Shown: positions 43,143-52,760, counted from the stretch's first letter. The stretch is 64,000 nt of DNA from Halobacillus sp. Nhm2S1 (GCF_019599545.1 NZ_JAIEZV010000002.1:868001-932000), one strand, 5' to 3'. Notes: a model not told the origin generated them from the sequence alone. Translations and numbers: made by a program.

Positions 43143-44459
43143 CTAGGAATGTAGAAGAATAGGAGATCCCCCTTCTTGTGCTGATGCTCTTCGTTTTGAA
43201 GAGGATGGGAGATTGAGAGACTCTCGATATTTGGCCACGGTCCGGCGTGAGACTTTGACGTTATGCTTTTCCTTTAGTTCTGTTGCCATCTTTTGGTCTG
43301 ACAAAGCTTTCAGAGGGTTTTCCTTTTGAATCATCTCTCTTATTAAAGTTTTAATGTGCTGAGAAGAAACTTCCCCTCCATCCGCAGATTGATACCCCGT
43401 GACAAAAAAGCTTTTCAATTCGTATATACCTTTCGGTGTCTGCATGACTTTGTTGGCCACGGTCCGGCTGATCGTCGATTCATGGACATCCAGCTTTTCC
43501 GCTACCTTTTTCAAAGTGAGCGGCCTTAATGAACCTCCATTCAAAAAGCCTCTCTGGTGTTTAATGATCATTTCCGCCACTTTCAAAATGGTGTTTTGCC
43601 TTTGCTCTATGCTTTGCAGAAGCCAGCGCGCTTTTTTATAGCAGTCATCCAAATAATCTTGAGCATCTTTTCCCTCTTTGTACATTTGAACCAACTGCTC
43701 ATCCCACTGAATTTGACCATTGACAGAAAAAGGGTCACGCAGGACATAACCTCCATCTTTTTTCTCTAGTATTAAATCAGGCATCGCTGGGATATCATGC
43801 TGCCCGCTATCCGGAAGTAATGGACGTGGTTCTAAAGACTGAATGGCTACCATGGCTTCGACCACACAAGCTTCGTCTATGTCCAACTCACAGGCTACTT
43901 TTTTGAAATTCTGAGCAGCTAGGTCTTCCAAATGATGCTCTATTAATACGGATAAGACAGAAGAGTCCGGATGCTTTTTATCTACTTGTAAGAGTAAAAA
44001 TTCCTTAAAATTCATACATCCGACACCCATCGGTTCAAACTGTAGTAAAAGTCGTCTTGCCCGCTTTACCAAATTTAATGGGTGACCGGTTTGCAGCGCT
44101 GCTTCTTCTTCAGAAATTGTACAAAACCCGCGTTCATCTAAATTTCCAATTAAAAATAGGAGCGCTTCTTTTAAAGACAGGTCAACCTTCAGCCAACCTG
44201 CTTGTTCCACCAATCCCTCACGCCAGTTCTTTTCGTCGGGTACCATTTGATCAATGGGATCATGATAGGCCTCTCGATGATTACGATTGGAAGGTATGAC
44301 ACTTGGGGTTTCTAACGTTAAAATGGGGTTCTCATGGATCTCCTGCTGGATATATTCCCACAATTCAGCAGAGGTCCATTGAAGCATCGTGATTGCTTGA
44401 CGCATTTGTGTTGTCATTACTAAGCCTGTCGTTTGCTTATGAGTCAATTCAAGCTTCAT
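43143..44459 (-). CDS. sigL: RNA polymerase sigma-54 factor
   Basis: 438 residues. The N-terminal activator-interaction region is rich in Gln/Leu (KQTTGLVMTTQMRQAITMLQ), the middle is the core-binding domain, and near the C-terminus are the HTH (LDVHESTISRTVANK) and the RpoN box RRTVAKYRE. In Bacilli SigL serves levanase, amino-acid and acetoin catabolism genes with their own enhancer-binding activators; none is next to it here. The start is 44459 (GAGGTG upstream); a longer frame from 44489 would run across the cre site in the leader. Confidence 0.94.
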   Translation of the reverse strand: MKLELTHKQTTGLVMTTQMRQAITMLQWTSAELWEYIQQEIHENPILTLETPSVIPSNRNHREAYHDPIDQMVPDEKNWREGLVEQAGWLKVDLSLKEALLFLIGNLDERGFCTISEEEAALQTGHPLNLVKRARRLLLQFEPMGVGCMNFKEFLLLQVDKKHPDSSVLSVLIEHHLEDLAAQNFKKVACELDIDEACVVEAMVAIQSLEPRPLLPDSGQHDIPAMPDLILEKKDGGYVLRDPFSVNGQIQWDEQLVQMYKEGKDAQDYLDDCYKKARWLLQSIEQRQNTILKVAEMIIKHQRGFLNGGSLRPLTLKKVAEKLDVHESTISRTVANKVMQTPKGIYELKSFFVTGYQSADGGEVSSQHIKTLIREMIQKENPLKALSDQKMATELKEKHNVKVSRRTVAKYRESLNLPSSSKRRASAQEGGSPILLHS

Positions 44460-44473
44460 TTCCACACCTCGTT

Positions 44474-44489
44474 TTGATAACGCTTTCAT
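44474..44489 (-). promoter_or_regulatory. CcpA cre site in the sigL leader
   Basis: Minus strand ATGAAAGCGTTATCAA, a full match to the cre consensus, 15 to 30 nt ahead of the sigL ATG. In B. subtilis sigL is repressed by CcpA at a cre that blocks elongation, and this position is right for the same roadblock. Confidence 0.85.
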
Positions 44490-44592
44490 TGTTATTTAAC
44501 AGTATATATCTATTACTTATGATGGGCTAATCAGACCAAAAATTCAAATATATATGGAATTTTTAGATTCCTAGTGTAGTTTTATCACTAAT

Positions 44593-44730
44593 TTGTTGAA
44601 ACTCAGTTTCGAGACTTTTTTTGAGTGGATGAGAGCTGCAGAGAATGGCTCCCTTTCCAGCCACCCCTGACGTTCAACGAGGCAAGGAATCCTGCATATA
44701 TATCGAAAGTGAGTCTTCAACAACCCAGCC
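44593..44730. repeat. Dispersed palindromic repeat, copy 4 (internally deleted)
   Basis: Left end TTTGTTGAAACTCAGTTTCG, then TTGAGTGGATGAGAGCTGCA; a jump to CTTTCCAGCCACCCCTGACG; right end GAAAGTGAGTCTTCAACAAC. The middle found in copies 1, 3 and 5 is missing, leaving about 138 bp. Confidence 0.8.
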
Positions 44731-44752
44731 ATATTGTTAAATAATTTCTATG

Positions 44753-44788
44753 AAAAATCCACCCTCTACGTTAAGCAGAAGGTGGATT
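44753..44788 (-). terminator. Terminator of the flavoprotein oxidase gene
   Basis: Minus strand AATCCACCTTCT, nine-base loop, AGAGGGTGGATT (one mismatch) and TTTC. Confidence 0.85.
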
Positions 44789-44799
44789 CCAAGTTGTTT

Positions 44800-46164
44800 T
44801 TATACTTTTTGATTGGCTTTGATGTTGTGATTCCTTGCAAAAACGTTATGAGGGTCGTATTTGGCTTTGATTTCTTGCAAACGCTGGTAATTAGAACCGT
44901 AGGTCTTTTCAATGACGCCTTTATATGGATCGATGCCATTCAAATACGCGGCACCATTCAATGAGAATGGTGCGAATGTTTCATAGAATTTATCAGCCCA
45001 CTCATTCGCTGCTTCATCGTTGCCTGGTTCATAGACGAGGTCCAGCAGCAGCAAATACTTACTGTCACGTACGGAGAAGGCATTAAAATCTGAAGGGACG
45101 GCGTTGACTTGCCCATGCATTTCCCATAGTTGGAACAAAAGTCCACCAGGGGCCTTATCTTTTTCTTCTAGTAGTTGTGCAAATGTATCCTCATTAAGAT
45201 CCTTGAAAAACAGAGACGTTCCTTTAAAACTAGCGCCTTGCGGTACCATTGGGTCCAATTTCTTCTGTAGATCAGTATAGGGGATGACTCCCGTCTGATC
45301 AATGATTGGCTCCGCAAATTTCCTCAATGGATTGATGATATCCTGTCCCTCATCAGTATTACCCGCATACATGCCTGCAATGACCATCACAGATTTATTG
45401 TGAAGAAATTCCGGCAGCATGGGTGCTGGTGGTAGATCCATAACTGTCATGTTCACACTGACTTCATCAGGAGCTGTCATTAAATATTCGTTCAAACCTC
45501 GGAATACTTGCATGCCATCTTCCAAGTCATACATGACGTCAAATGCTAATACTTCAGGACCAACGAAGTGTAAATTGAATTTGAATTCCGTCACAACACC
45601 AAAGTTGCCACCACCTCCGCGAATCGCCCAAAATAAATCATCATTTGTGTCCTTACTCACCACTTTTTGTTCTCCAGAAGCGGTTACGATGTTCGCTTCT
45701 ACCATTTGGTCACACGATAAGCCTAACACCCCGCGGAGGTACCCGACACCTCCTGATAAAGCAAGGCCTGCAATCCCAGTTTCTGAAACGGTTCCGGTTG
45801 GCATGGCCAACCCATATTTCTGTGTTTCTTCATCGATATCCGCAAGGGTAGCCCCACCTTGGACAGATACGGTTTGCGATTCTTTATGTACTTCTACGGT
45901 TGTCATCTGAGAAAGGTCGATGAGTAAGCCCCCCTCTGTCAATGATGTGCCTGAAACGTGGTGACCTCCACCTCTGACCGCAACCTCTAAATCGTTTTTC
46001 GTTGCATACTTCACTGCTTCTGATACATCCTGCGCATTTTTACATACGACGATGACGGATGGTCTTTTTGTAATCGCGGCGTTAAAGATTTTTCTTGTCT
46101 CCTCGTACCGGTCATCACTAGGGATTAAGACTTCCCCTTCAATCTTCTCTTTTAATTTTGTCAT
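44800..46164 (-). CDS. Berberine-bridge-enzyme-like FAD oxidoreductase
   Basis: 454 residues, FAD-binding type 4 fold. RGGGHHVSGTSL (near residue 65) and LGLSCDQMVEAN (near 149) hold the His and Cys that link FAD at two points in this family. The C-terminal BBE motif is AYLNGIDPYKG then RLQEIKAKYDPHNVFARNHNI. Such enzymes oxidise sugars or secondary metabolites with oxygen. No signal peptide. Flanked by repeat copy 4 and a gap with a repeat remnant; single gene. Substrate unknown. Confidence 0.88.
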   Translation of the reverse strand: MTKLKEKIEGEVLIPSDDRYEETRKIFNAAITKRPSVIVVCKNAQDVSEAVKYATKNDLEVAVRGGGHHVSGTSLTEGGLLIDLSQMTTVEVHKESQTVSVQGGATLADIDEETQKYGLAMPTGTVSETGIAGLALSGGVGYLRGVLGLSCDQMVEANIVTASGEQKVVSKDTNDDLFWAIRGGGGNFGVVTEFKFNLHFVGPEVLAFDVMYDLEDGMQVFRGLNEYLMTAPDEVSVNMTVMDLPPAPMLPEFLHNKSVMVIAGMYAGNTDEGQDIINPLRKFAEPIIDQTGVIPYTDLQKKLDPMVPQGASFKGTSLFFKDLNEDTFAQLLEEKDKAPGGLLFQLWEMHGQVNAVPSDFNAFSVRDSKYLLLLDLVYEPGNDEAANEWADKFYETFAPFSLNGAAYLNGIDPYKGVIEKTYGSNYQRLQEIKAKYDPHNVFARNHNIKANQKV

Positions 46165-46300
46165 TCTATACTCCCCCTTTTGTAAAACTTACTAATCTCT
46201 TATGTAAAAAATGACACCCGACTATCTTACTACTTCTACACACAAAATTCCAATTCCTTCCCAACAAACTCTGCTCATTACCCTTGCAAGGACCTCCTTT

Positions 46301-46335
46301 AAACTCAAGACCGAGTATTCAAAAACCTACTGAAT
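46301..46335. repeat. Right-end remnant of the dispersed repeat (copy 7)
   Basis: AACTCAAGACCGAGTATTCA then AAAACCTACT aligns with CTCGAAACTGAGTCTTCAAG then AAACCTGCCA of copy 5. No left end is seen within the 200 bp to either side, so this is a solo end. Confidence 0.55.
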
Positions 46336-46352
46336 AATTGAATAGTAAACAT

Positions 46353-46390
46353 AAAAAATAAGCCTGAAAGCTAACTTCCAGGCTTATTTT
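46353..46390 (-). terminator. Terminator of the PH-domain gene
   Basis: Minus strand AAAATAAGCCTGgAAG, TTAG loop, CTTtCAGGCTTATTTTTT. Lies 3' to the parS site. Confidence 0.88.
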
Positions 46391-46396
46391 CAGAAT

Positions 46397-46412
46397 TGTT
46401 TCACGTGGAACA
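46397..46412. promoter_or_regulatory. parS site (Spo0J/ParB binding)
   Basis: Minus strand TGTTCCACGTGAAACA, a full match to the B. subtilis parS consensus TGTTNCACGTGAAACA; plus-strand TGTTTCACGTGGAACA. It lies one base past the PH-gene stop. In Bacilli most parS sites lie in the origin-proximal part of the chromosome, so this suggests where the window lies. Confidence 0.9.
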
Positions 46413-46413
46413 T

Positions 46414-46788
46414 CTACAATACATAGGTGGCCAACGTTTGTTGAACTTCCTCAATCGGACTATCCTTTTTAAAAAGCTTACCGATTGGTTCATTCGACCC
46501 GGATAGCCAGATTTTCAATTCGGAATCAAGGTCAAAGCTTCCTGCTGTCTCGACACTGAAGTGAGTGATGCTTTTATAAGGAATCGAATGGTATTCAACC
46601 TTTTTCCCTGTCATGCCTTGCTTATCGATGAGTAGCAAGCGGCGGTCAGTGAAGATGAAAGAGTCTCTCAAAACTTTGTACCCGCTTTGAATGTTTTCCT
46701 CTTCAATAAGAATACCTTCAAGCTCTCTTTCAAGCTTATCGACATCCACCTGACTGGCATTGCCCATCAGACCATCTAAAAACCCCAT
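46414..46788 (-). CDS. Bacterial PH-domain protein
   Basis: 124-residue protein of the bPH fold: YKVLRDSFIFTDRRLLLIDK and KVEYHSIPYKSITHFSVETA are the strand pattern, followed by the terminal helix. N-terminus MGFLDGLMGNAS is common in the YvbH/YozO-like group. No membrane segment. It follows the GH13 gene by about 11 bp in the same direction, so it may be the last gene of the glycogen transcript. Function unknown. Confidence 0.83.
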   Translation of the reverse strand: MGFLDGLMGNASQVDVDKLERELEGILIEEENIQSGYKVLRDSFIFTDRRLLLIDKQGMTGKKVEYHSIPYKSITHFSVETAGSFDLDSELKIWLSGSNEPIGKLFKKDSPIEEVQQTLATYVL

Positions 46789-46799
46789 CGGTATTCCTC

Positions 46800-48719
46800 C
46801 TATTTCATTAACCGTAATAACATGGCCTCACATGGTTCGAGTTCAATGGTTAACACATTGTTTTTCGAACTGAAAATTCGTTTTTTATTTTCTAAATGCT
46901 GCCACTTTCCTTTTTGGATCGGCAGATTGATCTCGATCTTCTTTCTTGAATTCCGGTTAAACAAATAAAGCATTCGTTCATTACTTGTTTCTCTATTGAA
47001 ATGGTCCACACCATTTTCGGTCCAACGTTCGAAGCCAATGACATCTTTATCAAGAGTGAAAGACTTCCAATGACCGGTGCGGAGAGCCGTGTGTTCTTTC
47101 CTCCACTGTCCGATTTTTTGATACCAATCCAGCAATTCTTTATTCTCCCGCCCCCAAGGGTATGGTTTTCGATTATCAGGGTCAGCCCCGCCTGTGACGC
47201 CGGCCTCATCTCCATAATACAAGGAAGGCACACCCGGAAAGGCATAGAGCCATAGACTGAGAGATTTGATTTGCTTGATGATTAGTTTCTCTGCTTCCTC
47301 TTGACTAAAATCATCTGGAAGATAGTCTTCCAACATCGTTTGAATTCTCTCTACATCGTGACTGGAAAGCATATTCATGACGGCATAGAAATACTCTTTC
47401 GGATAATGTTCACTTAAAGTCATAAGTCGGCGATGGACGGTATAGGCATCCATTTCACCCTTCATGAAATCGAGCATCAAGCGGCGCATGGGGTAGTTCA
47501 TGACGGAATCCAGGACACCACCCAGGAAGTAGTCCCGCCGTTTTCCATAAGCCGTTTTGTTGGAAGCATCTTCCCACACTTCGCCAAGAAGAACACTTGA
47601 TTCATCTTTCTTTTTCAATTGACGGTAGATTTGACTGATCAAATCGTCGGTCAGTTCATCAGCCACATCCAGGCGCCAATTTTTCATTCCTGATTGCTGC
47701 CAGGTTTTGATGACACTCTCTTTATCATGGACAAGGAAGTCCTGATAGTCTTCGTTTTCTTTATTCAATGTCGGAAGCGTTCCGACGCCCCACCATGCAT
47801 CATACTCATCCGGATAATGGTGGAAGGTATACCAGCTATAATACGGGGAGTTTTTAGACTGATACGCACCGAGAGAATCATACTTTCCCTCTCGATTGAA
47901 ATAAATGCTGTTACTTCCGGTATGGCTGAAAACTCCGTCCAGCATAATTTCAATCCCTTTCTCGGCTGCTTCCGTGATCAATGTTTCCAGGTCTTCTTTC
48001 GTTCCAAGGAGAGGGTCGATTTTGTGGTAATCACCGGTATCATACCGATGGTTGCTTTCCGCTTCGAAAATCGGGTTCAAATAAATAACGGATACACCTA
48101 AACCTTCAATATAGTCGAGTTTCTCCGTGATCCCTTTGAGATTCCCGCCAAAGAAGTCCCAACGAATGACTTCTCCACGTTCATTACGAATATAGACCGG
48201 ATCATTTTCCCAATGGGCATGGATCAGACTCGTCTCGGGCGCCTTCTCCATTTCGAGCTCCCCTGCAGCATAAAAACGGTCTGGAAAGATTTGATACATC
48301 GTGGCGTTCTTCCACCAATCCGGGGTTGTATATGAAGGGTCGTACACTGTGATCTGCCACGATGGAGGTATGTGATCATATACCCGCCCCTCCCCGCTTT
48401 CGTAGCTTTTTTCCCGTCCGTAAAAAAGGGTCTGGTCTTCCAGAGTAATTTCAAAAAAATACCAGATGAGCTGTGGCCTTTCAGGCATTCGGATTGTAGC
48501 TTCATAAGATACCTGCTGATGTTCCTGACTGCAAAGGTCCATCTCCTTCGTTTTTTCATCGTCTGTGCGGTCTAAGATGTAGTGAAGGATGACGTGGGAA
48601 ACCCGGTACCGATCACTGAGGTCAATTTTGAGCGTAACAGGAGAACCCTTCGGCGCTGCACCGAAAGGCTCTCGATAAGATTCTTCAAAGCTATTATGAT
48701 ACATATCCTTTTGTCTCAC
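46800..48719 (-). CDS. GH13 alpha-glycosidase (neopullulanase/maltogenic amylase-like)
   Basis: 639 residues. N-terminal beta-sandwich (about 20-130), then the (beta/alpha)8 barrel: LDGVFSHTG is region I, WRLDVADE region II with nucleophile Asp, LGEVWEDA with the acid/base Glu, and LSSHDVERI with the third Asp. The C-terminal domain is beta. No signal peptide, so an intracellular enzyme on maltodextrins or glycogen branches. A GTG start has GGGGG 8 nt upstream. It follows glgP and probably debranches or trims the limit dextrins GlgP leaves; in B. subtilis amyX takes this place. Confidence 0.88.
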   Translation of the reverse strand: MRQKDMYHNSFEESYREPFGAAPKGSPVTLKIDLSDRYRVSHVILHYILDRTDDEKTKEMDLCSQEHQQVSYEATIRMPERPQLIWYFFEITLEDQTLFYGREKSYESGEGRVYDHIPPSWQITVYDPSYTTPDWWKNATMYQIFPDRFYAAGELEMEKAPETSLIHAHWENDPVYIRNERGEVIRWDFFGGNLKGITEKLDYIEGLGVSVIYLNPIFEAESNHRYDTGDYHKIDPLLGTKEDLETLITEAAEKGIEIMLDGVFSHTGSNSIYFNREGKYDSLGAYQSKNSPYYSWYTFHHYPDEYDAWWGVGTLPTLNKENEDYQDFLVHDKESVIKTWQQSGMKNWRLDVADELTDDLISQIYRQLKKKDESSVLLGEVWEDASNKTAYGKRRDYFLGGVLDSVMNYPMRRLMLDFMKGEMDAYTVHRRLMTLSEHYPKEYFYAVMNMLSSHDVERIQTMLEDYLPDDFSQEEAEKLIIKQIKSLSLWLYAFPGVPSLYYGDEAGVTGGADPDNRKPYPWGRENKELLDWYQKIGQWRKEHTALRTGHWKSFTLDKDVIGFERWTENGVDHFNRETSNERMLYLFNRNSRKKIEINLPIQKGKWQHLENKKRIFSSKNNVLTIELEPCEAMLLRLMK

Positions 48720-48743
48720 ACATCCGTCCCCCTAAATAGTACC

Positions 48744-51188
48744 TCACTTCAACGTCTTCACACGTTGAATGTCCCATATATCGCGGGCATATTCCTGAAT
48801 GGTCCGGTCGCTTGAGAAAACTCCGGATTGAGAGATATTGACAAGACTCTTCAAGTTCCATTGACGTTTACGCTGGTAATCCTGACTCACTTTTTTCTGA
48901 GCTAATACGTAGCTTGCGAAATCTTTGAGCACGAAGTATTCATCGTTATAGGTCAGAAGGGCATCGTAAATTTCCTGAAAATCCGTCTCCCCTTTGGAGA
49001 ATGGACTGTAATGAATGAGTTCATCCATGATGTGACGGACACGTTCATCATTATCATAAACTGTGCGGGAAGAATAAGATCCGTTTCGGTAATAGTCCCA
49101 CACTTCATCAGACGTTAAACCAAAAATGTAAATATTATCATCTCCGACAAGGTCATGGATTTCCACATTCGCTCCATCCATGGTTCCAAGGGTCAATGCT
49201 CCATTCATCATGAACTTCATGTTCCCTGTTCCTGAAGCTTCCTTTGTGGCCATAGAAATCTGTTCACTCACGTTGCTCGCAGGAATGATCTTCTCTGCAA
49301 TCGAAACCGAGTAGTTCGGCAGGAAGACTACTTTTATATAATCCTTCACATCAGGATCGTTATTGACCACAGATGCGATACGGTTGATGAGTTGAATTAC
49401 TTTTTTTGCAAAGTGATAGCTTGGCGCTGCTTTTGCTCCGAAAAAGAAGGTTCTCGGAACGATATCGAGCGTCGGGTCTGATTTCAATTCATTATATAAA
49501 TGCATAATATGAAGGGCATTAAGCAGTTGGCGTTTGTACCCGTGCAAGCGCTTGATATGGACATCAAAGATGGAATTCGGGTCCACCGTGATTCCTTGCG
49601 TATTTTTCACCCATTTGGCGAAGTCCACTTTGTTGTCCTGCTTGATTTCATGAAGTTGGTCAAGAAAAGCCAGATCATCTTTGAAGTTTAGTAAACGGGT
49701 CAGCTGTTTCGGCTCTTTCTTCCACTCATCACCAATGGCCTCGGTAATGACAGAGGTCAACGGACTGTTGGCATGCATTAACCAGCGACGATGGGTAATG
49801 CCGTTCGTTTTGTTGTTAAAACGCTCAGGAAATGTGTTATAAAAACGTTTCATTTCACGTTCCTTCAGGATATCCGTGTGGAGCTTAGCCACCCCATTAA
49901 TGCTGTGACTGCCGACAATACTCAAATGGGCCATCTTCACCTGACCATCAGCCACGATGGCTAAATCCGCGATTCGGTCAAATTCTCCAGGATAGGTTTT
50001 CCATAAACCCTGGCAAAACCGTTCATTGATTTCGTCGATAATCATGAATATTCGAGGAAGCAGTGTCCGTACGAGACCCACCGGCCACGATTCAAGAGCT
50101 TCACTTAATGTCGTGTGGTTCGTGTAAGAAACAGAGGACTGTGTAATTTCCCAAGCTTCCTCCCAACCTATCCCTTTTTCATCCATCAGGATTCTCATCA
50201 GTTCAGGAATGACGAGGGCCGGGTGTGTGTCGTTGATATGAAGCGCTACTTTTTCAGGGAACGAGGACCATGGAAGTCCCAGCCTTTCAAACGAGCGCAC
50301 AACCGATTGCACGCCTGAAGACACTAAGAAATATTCCTGCTTCAAGCGAAGACTTTTGCCTTCTTCCGTAGAGTCGTCAGGATAAAGGAAATCCGAAATG
50401 GATTCGAGGGATCGTTTATGGTCCAGAAAGTGACCGAACACCCCTTCCTTTTCTGCTTTTGTCATTGTGTCTTCCACCGTAGGTTCAGCAGACCAGAGCC
50501 GTAACGTATTCACTGTATCGTTATGATAACCGACAACAGGTACATCGTAAGGGACGGCCTGGATTGGTTCATAGTTTTCGTATTTGAAATGGAGTTTTCC
50601 ATCTTTATCTCTTGTCGATGAAACATTTCCGCCAAAGCGGACTTCAATCGCATCTTCCGGGCGGCGGACTTCCCAGACAAATTCTTTTGAGAGCCAATAA
50701 TCCGGAAATTCTACCTGTTTTCCATCAATGATATGCTGATCGAACATGCCATATCTATACCTCAGACCATAGCCATGTCCAGCTAATTCTAAAGAAGCAA
50801 GGGAATCGAGAAAACAAGCAGCCAATCGTCCTAAGCCGCCATTACCAAGGCCAGCATCACTTTCCTTTTTCTCAAGTTCCGACAAAGAAAGCCCGAGATC
50901 CGCTAATCCTTCATCGACGAGCGAAAGTACGTCCAAGTTCAATAAATTGTTGCCAAGCAGACGCCCCATCAAAAACTCCATAGAGAAGTAATACACCTGC
51001 TTTGTTTTAGTTGTTTTGTACTCCCGATTCGTCTTCAACCAATCTGTATTGATCTTCTCGCGGATCAACGCCCCGAGCGCCCGATACGTATCAAACTCGG
51101 ATGCTGTGTCAATGGTCTTACCAAACTTACTTTCCAACTGCGCTTTGAATTCTGACTTGAATTCTTCTTTGTCACTGAACATCACCAT
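48744..51188 (-). CDS. glgP: Glycogen phosphorylase
   Basis: 814 residues, GT35. The pyridoxal-phosphate Lys is in EASGTGNMKFMMNGALTLGT and the active-site loop in VHIKRLHGYKRQLLNALHI. ESDAGLGNGGLGRLAACFLDS near the N-terminus is the glycosyl-binding region. It releases glucose-1-phosphate from glycogen. Start ATG 51188 (GGAGG 7 nt upstream). Last of the glgBCDAP set and followed by the GH13 gene. Confidence 0.95.
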   Translation of the reverse strand: MVMFSDKEEFKSEFKAQLESKFGKTIDTASEFDTYRALGALIREKINTDWLKTNREYKTTKTKQVYYFSMEFLMGRLLGNNLLNLDVLSLVDEGLADLGLSLSELEKKESDAGLGNGGLGRLAACFLDSLASLELAGHGYGLRYRYGMFDQHIIDGKQVEFPDYWLSKEFVWEVRRPEDAIEVRFGGNVSSTRDKDGKLHFKYENYEPIQAVPYDVPVVGYHNDTVNTLRLWSAEPTVEDTMTKAEKEGVFGHFLDHKRSLESISDFLYPDDSTEEGKSLRLKQEYFLVSSGVQSVVRSFERLGLPWSSFPEKVALHINDTHPALVIPELMRILMDEKGIGWEEAWEITQSSVSYTNHTTLSEALESWPVGLVRTLLPRIFMIIDEINERFCQGLWKTYPGEFDRIADLAIVADGQVKMAHLSIVGSHSINGVAKLHTDILKEREMKRFYNTFPERFNNKTNGITHRRWLMHANSPLTSVITEAIGDEWKKEPKQLTRLLNFKDDLAFLDQLHEIKQDNKVDFAKWVKNTQGITVDPNSIFDVHIKRLHGYKRQLLNALHIMHLYNELKSDPTLDIVPRTFFFGAKAAPSYHFAKKVIQLINRIASVVNNDPDVKDYIKVVFLPNYSVSIAEKIIPASNVSEQISMATKEASGTGNMKFMMNGALTLGTMDGANVEIHDLVGDDNIYIFGLTSDEVWDYYRNGSYSSRTVYDNDERVRHIMDELIHYSPFSKGETDFQEIYDALLTYNDEYFVLKDFASYVLAQKKVSQDYQRKRQWNLKSLVNISQSGVFSSDRTIQEYARDIWDIQRVKTLK

Positions 51189-51211
51189 GAAGGTTCCTCC
51201 TATCACCCCTG

Positions 51212-52642
51212 CTAACGAAACATGGATTGATAAAGATCCATATATTGTTCAGCAGAGTTTTTCCATGTGAACTTACTCTTGCAAATGTTCTTCACAAGAT
51301 TCTGCCAATCAGCAGGTTCCTGATAGAATTCGAGTGCTCTGCGAATGGTGTACAGCATGTCATGGGCATTGTAGTTGGTAAACGTAAATCCGTTCCCTTC
51401 TCCCGTCTCTTCATTATATGGTTGAACGGTGTCCACAAGTCCACCCGTTTCCCTTACAATCGGAGCAGCCAAGTATCGTAAAGCGATCAACTGACCGATG
51501 CCGCATGGTTCAAAACGGGACGGCATAAGAAATAGATCACTTGCCGCATAAATCTGTCTGGAAAAAGGTTCTGAAAATCGGATGTTCGTTGACATTTTCT
51601 CTGGGTGTCGCTGCTGAACCCACTGGAGCATTTGTTCATATTGGTATTCACCGGTACCAAGCAGGACGATCTGGACATCTTCGTGATATAACAACTCATC
51701 GATGACCCGTCCGATCAAATCGAATCCTTTTTGCTCCACAAGCCTGGAAACGATGCCAATCATTGGTACATCTTTTCTGACCGGCAAACCAAGCTCTGCC
51801 TGCAACCACATTTTGTTTTGGCCTTTCTTGATTAAAGAACTGCGATAAGGAAATGCCAGGGCATCGTCTTTCATAGGGTTATAGTTTTGATCGTCGATGC
51901 CGTTGACGATCCCAATCAATTCATCAGTACGTTTTCGTAACACTCCATCTAGGTTTTCCCCATAATAAGGCGTTTGAATCTCCTTTGCGTAAGTTTCACT
52001 GACCGTTGTAATGAAATCCGAGTAATTCAAGGCCCCTTTCATGAAATTGATGTCTCCGAAGAATTCAAACGCATCATCCGTCATCATGCCCTCATCAAAA
52101 TCCATCAAATCATGAAGCACAGATTGGGCAAATACACCTTGATACTTCAAATTATGGATGGTAAAAACGGTTTTCATACCTTGAAGTTTCTCGACATCCT
52201 TGTAGTGGGTATGTAAGTAAACCGGAATTAACCCTGTCTGCCAGTCGTGGCAATGCAAAACATCAGGTGTCCAGTCCATCTCACAGACCCAATCCATTAC
52301 GGCACGATTAAAGAATACGAACCGTTCCGCTTCGTCGTCGTATCCATATAGATTGGAACGCTTGAAATAATACTCATTATCTATGAAATAAACAGGAATG
52401 CCTTCGTATTTGATGTATTCGATTCCCGCATATTGGCTGCGCCAGCCAAGCTGCACATTCATTTCGCCAAGATGTTCCAGCTGTTCTTTCCAGTGATCAT
52501 CCATGTTTTCATATTTCGGTAGGACGACTCTGACATCCGCGCCTTGCTTTTTCAAGGCGTGAGGGAGAGAACCGAGAACATCGGCAAGACCACCTGTTTT
52601 TATAAAAGGGGTACACTCAGACCCAATCATCAATACATTCAC
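51212..52642 (-). CDS. glgA: Glycogen synthase (ADP-glucose)
   Basis: 476 residues, GT5. The KTGGLADV motif at the N-terminus binds ADP-glucose; GIVSRLVEQKGFDLI and PSRFEPCGIGQLIALRY with GGLVDTV are the C-domain signatures. GTG start with AAGGAG upstream. A hairpin with T run separates it from glgD. Confidence 0.95.
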   Translation of the reverse strand: MNVLMIGSECTPFIKTGGLADVLGSLPHALKKQGADVRVVLPKYENMDDHWKEQLEHLGEMNVQLGWRSQYAGIEYIKYEGIPVYFIDNEYYFKRSNLYGYDDEAERFVFFNRAVMDWVCEMDWTPDVLHCHDWQTGLIPVYLHTHYKDVEKLQGMKTVFTIHNLKYQGVFAQSVLHDLMDFDEGMMTDDAFEFFGDINFMKGALNYSDFITTVSETYAKEIQTPYYGENLDGVLRKRTDELIGIVNGIDDQNYNPMKDDALAFPYRSSLIKKGQNKMWLQAELGLPVRKDVPMIGIVSRLVEQKGFDLIGRVIDELLYHEDVQIVLLGTGEYQYEQMLQWVQQRHPEKMSTNIRFSEPFSRQIYAASDLFLMPSRFEPCGIGQLIALRYLAAPIVRETGGLVDTVQPYNEETGEGNGFTFTNYNAHDMLYTIRRALEFYQEPADWQNLVKNICKSKFTWKNSAEQYMDLYQSMFR

Positions 52643-52713
52643 GTTTGACCCACTCCTTAATATTTTGTTAGAAACATGTTCAAAACATCACGTATATGCT
52701 GATTACATGAAAA

Positions 52714-52745
52714 GGACTGTCAGAGTGATGAGATCCGGACAGTCC
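52714..52745 (-). terminator. Intercistronic hairpin glgD-glgA
   Basis: Minus strand GGACTGTC, 16-base loop, GACAGTCC, then TTTTCATG. It sits between glgD and glgA and could partly stop transcription or protect the upstream mRNA, giving less synthase and phosphorylase than GlgC. Confidence 0.6.
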
Positions 52746-52760
52746 CTTCCATTGGGGGTA

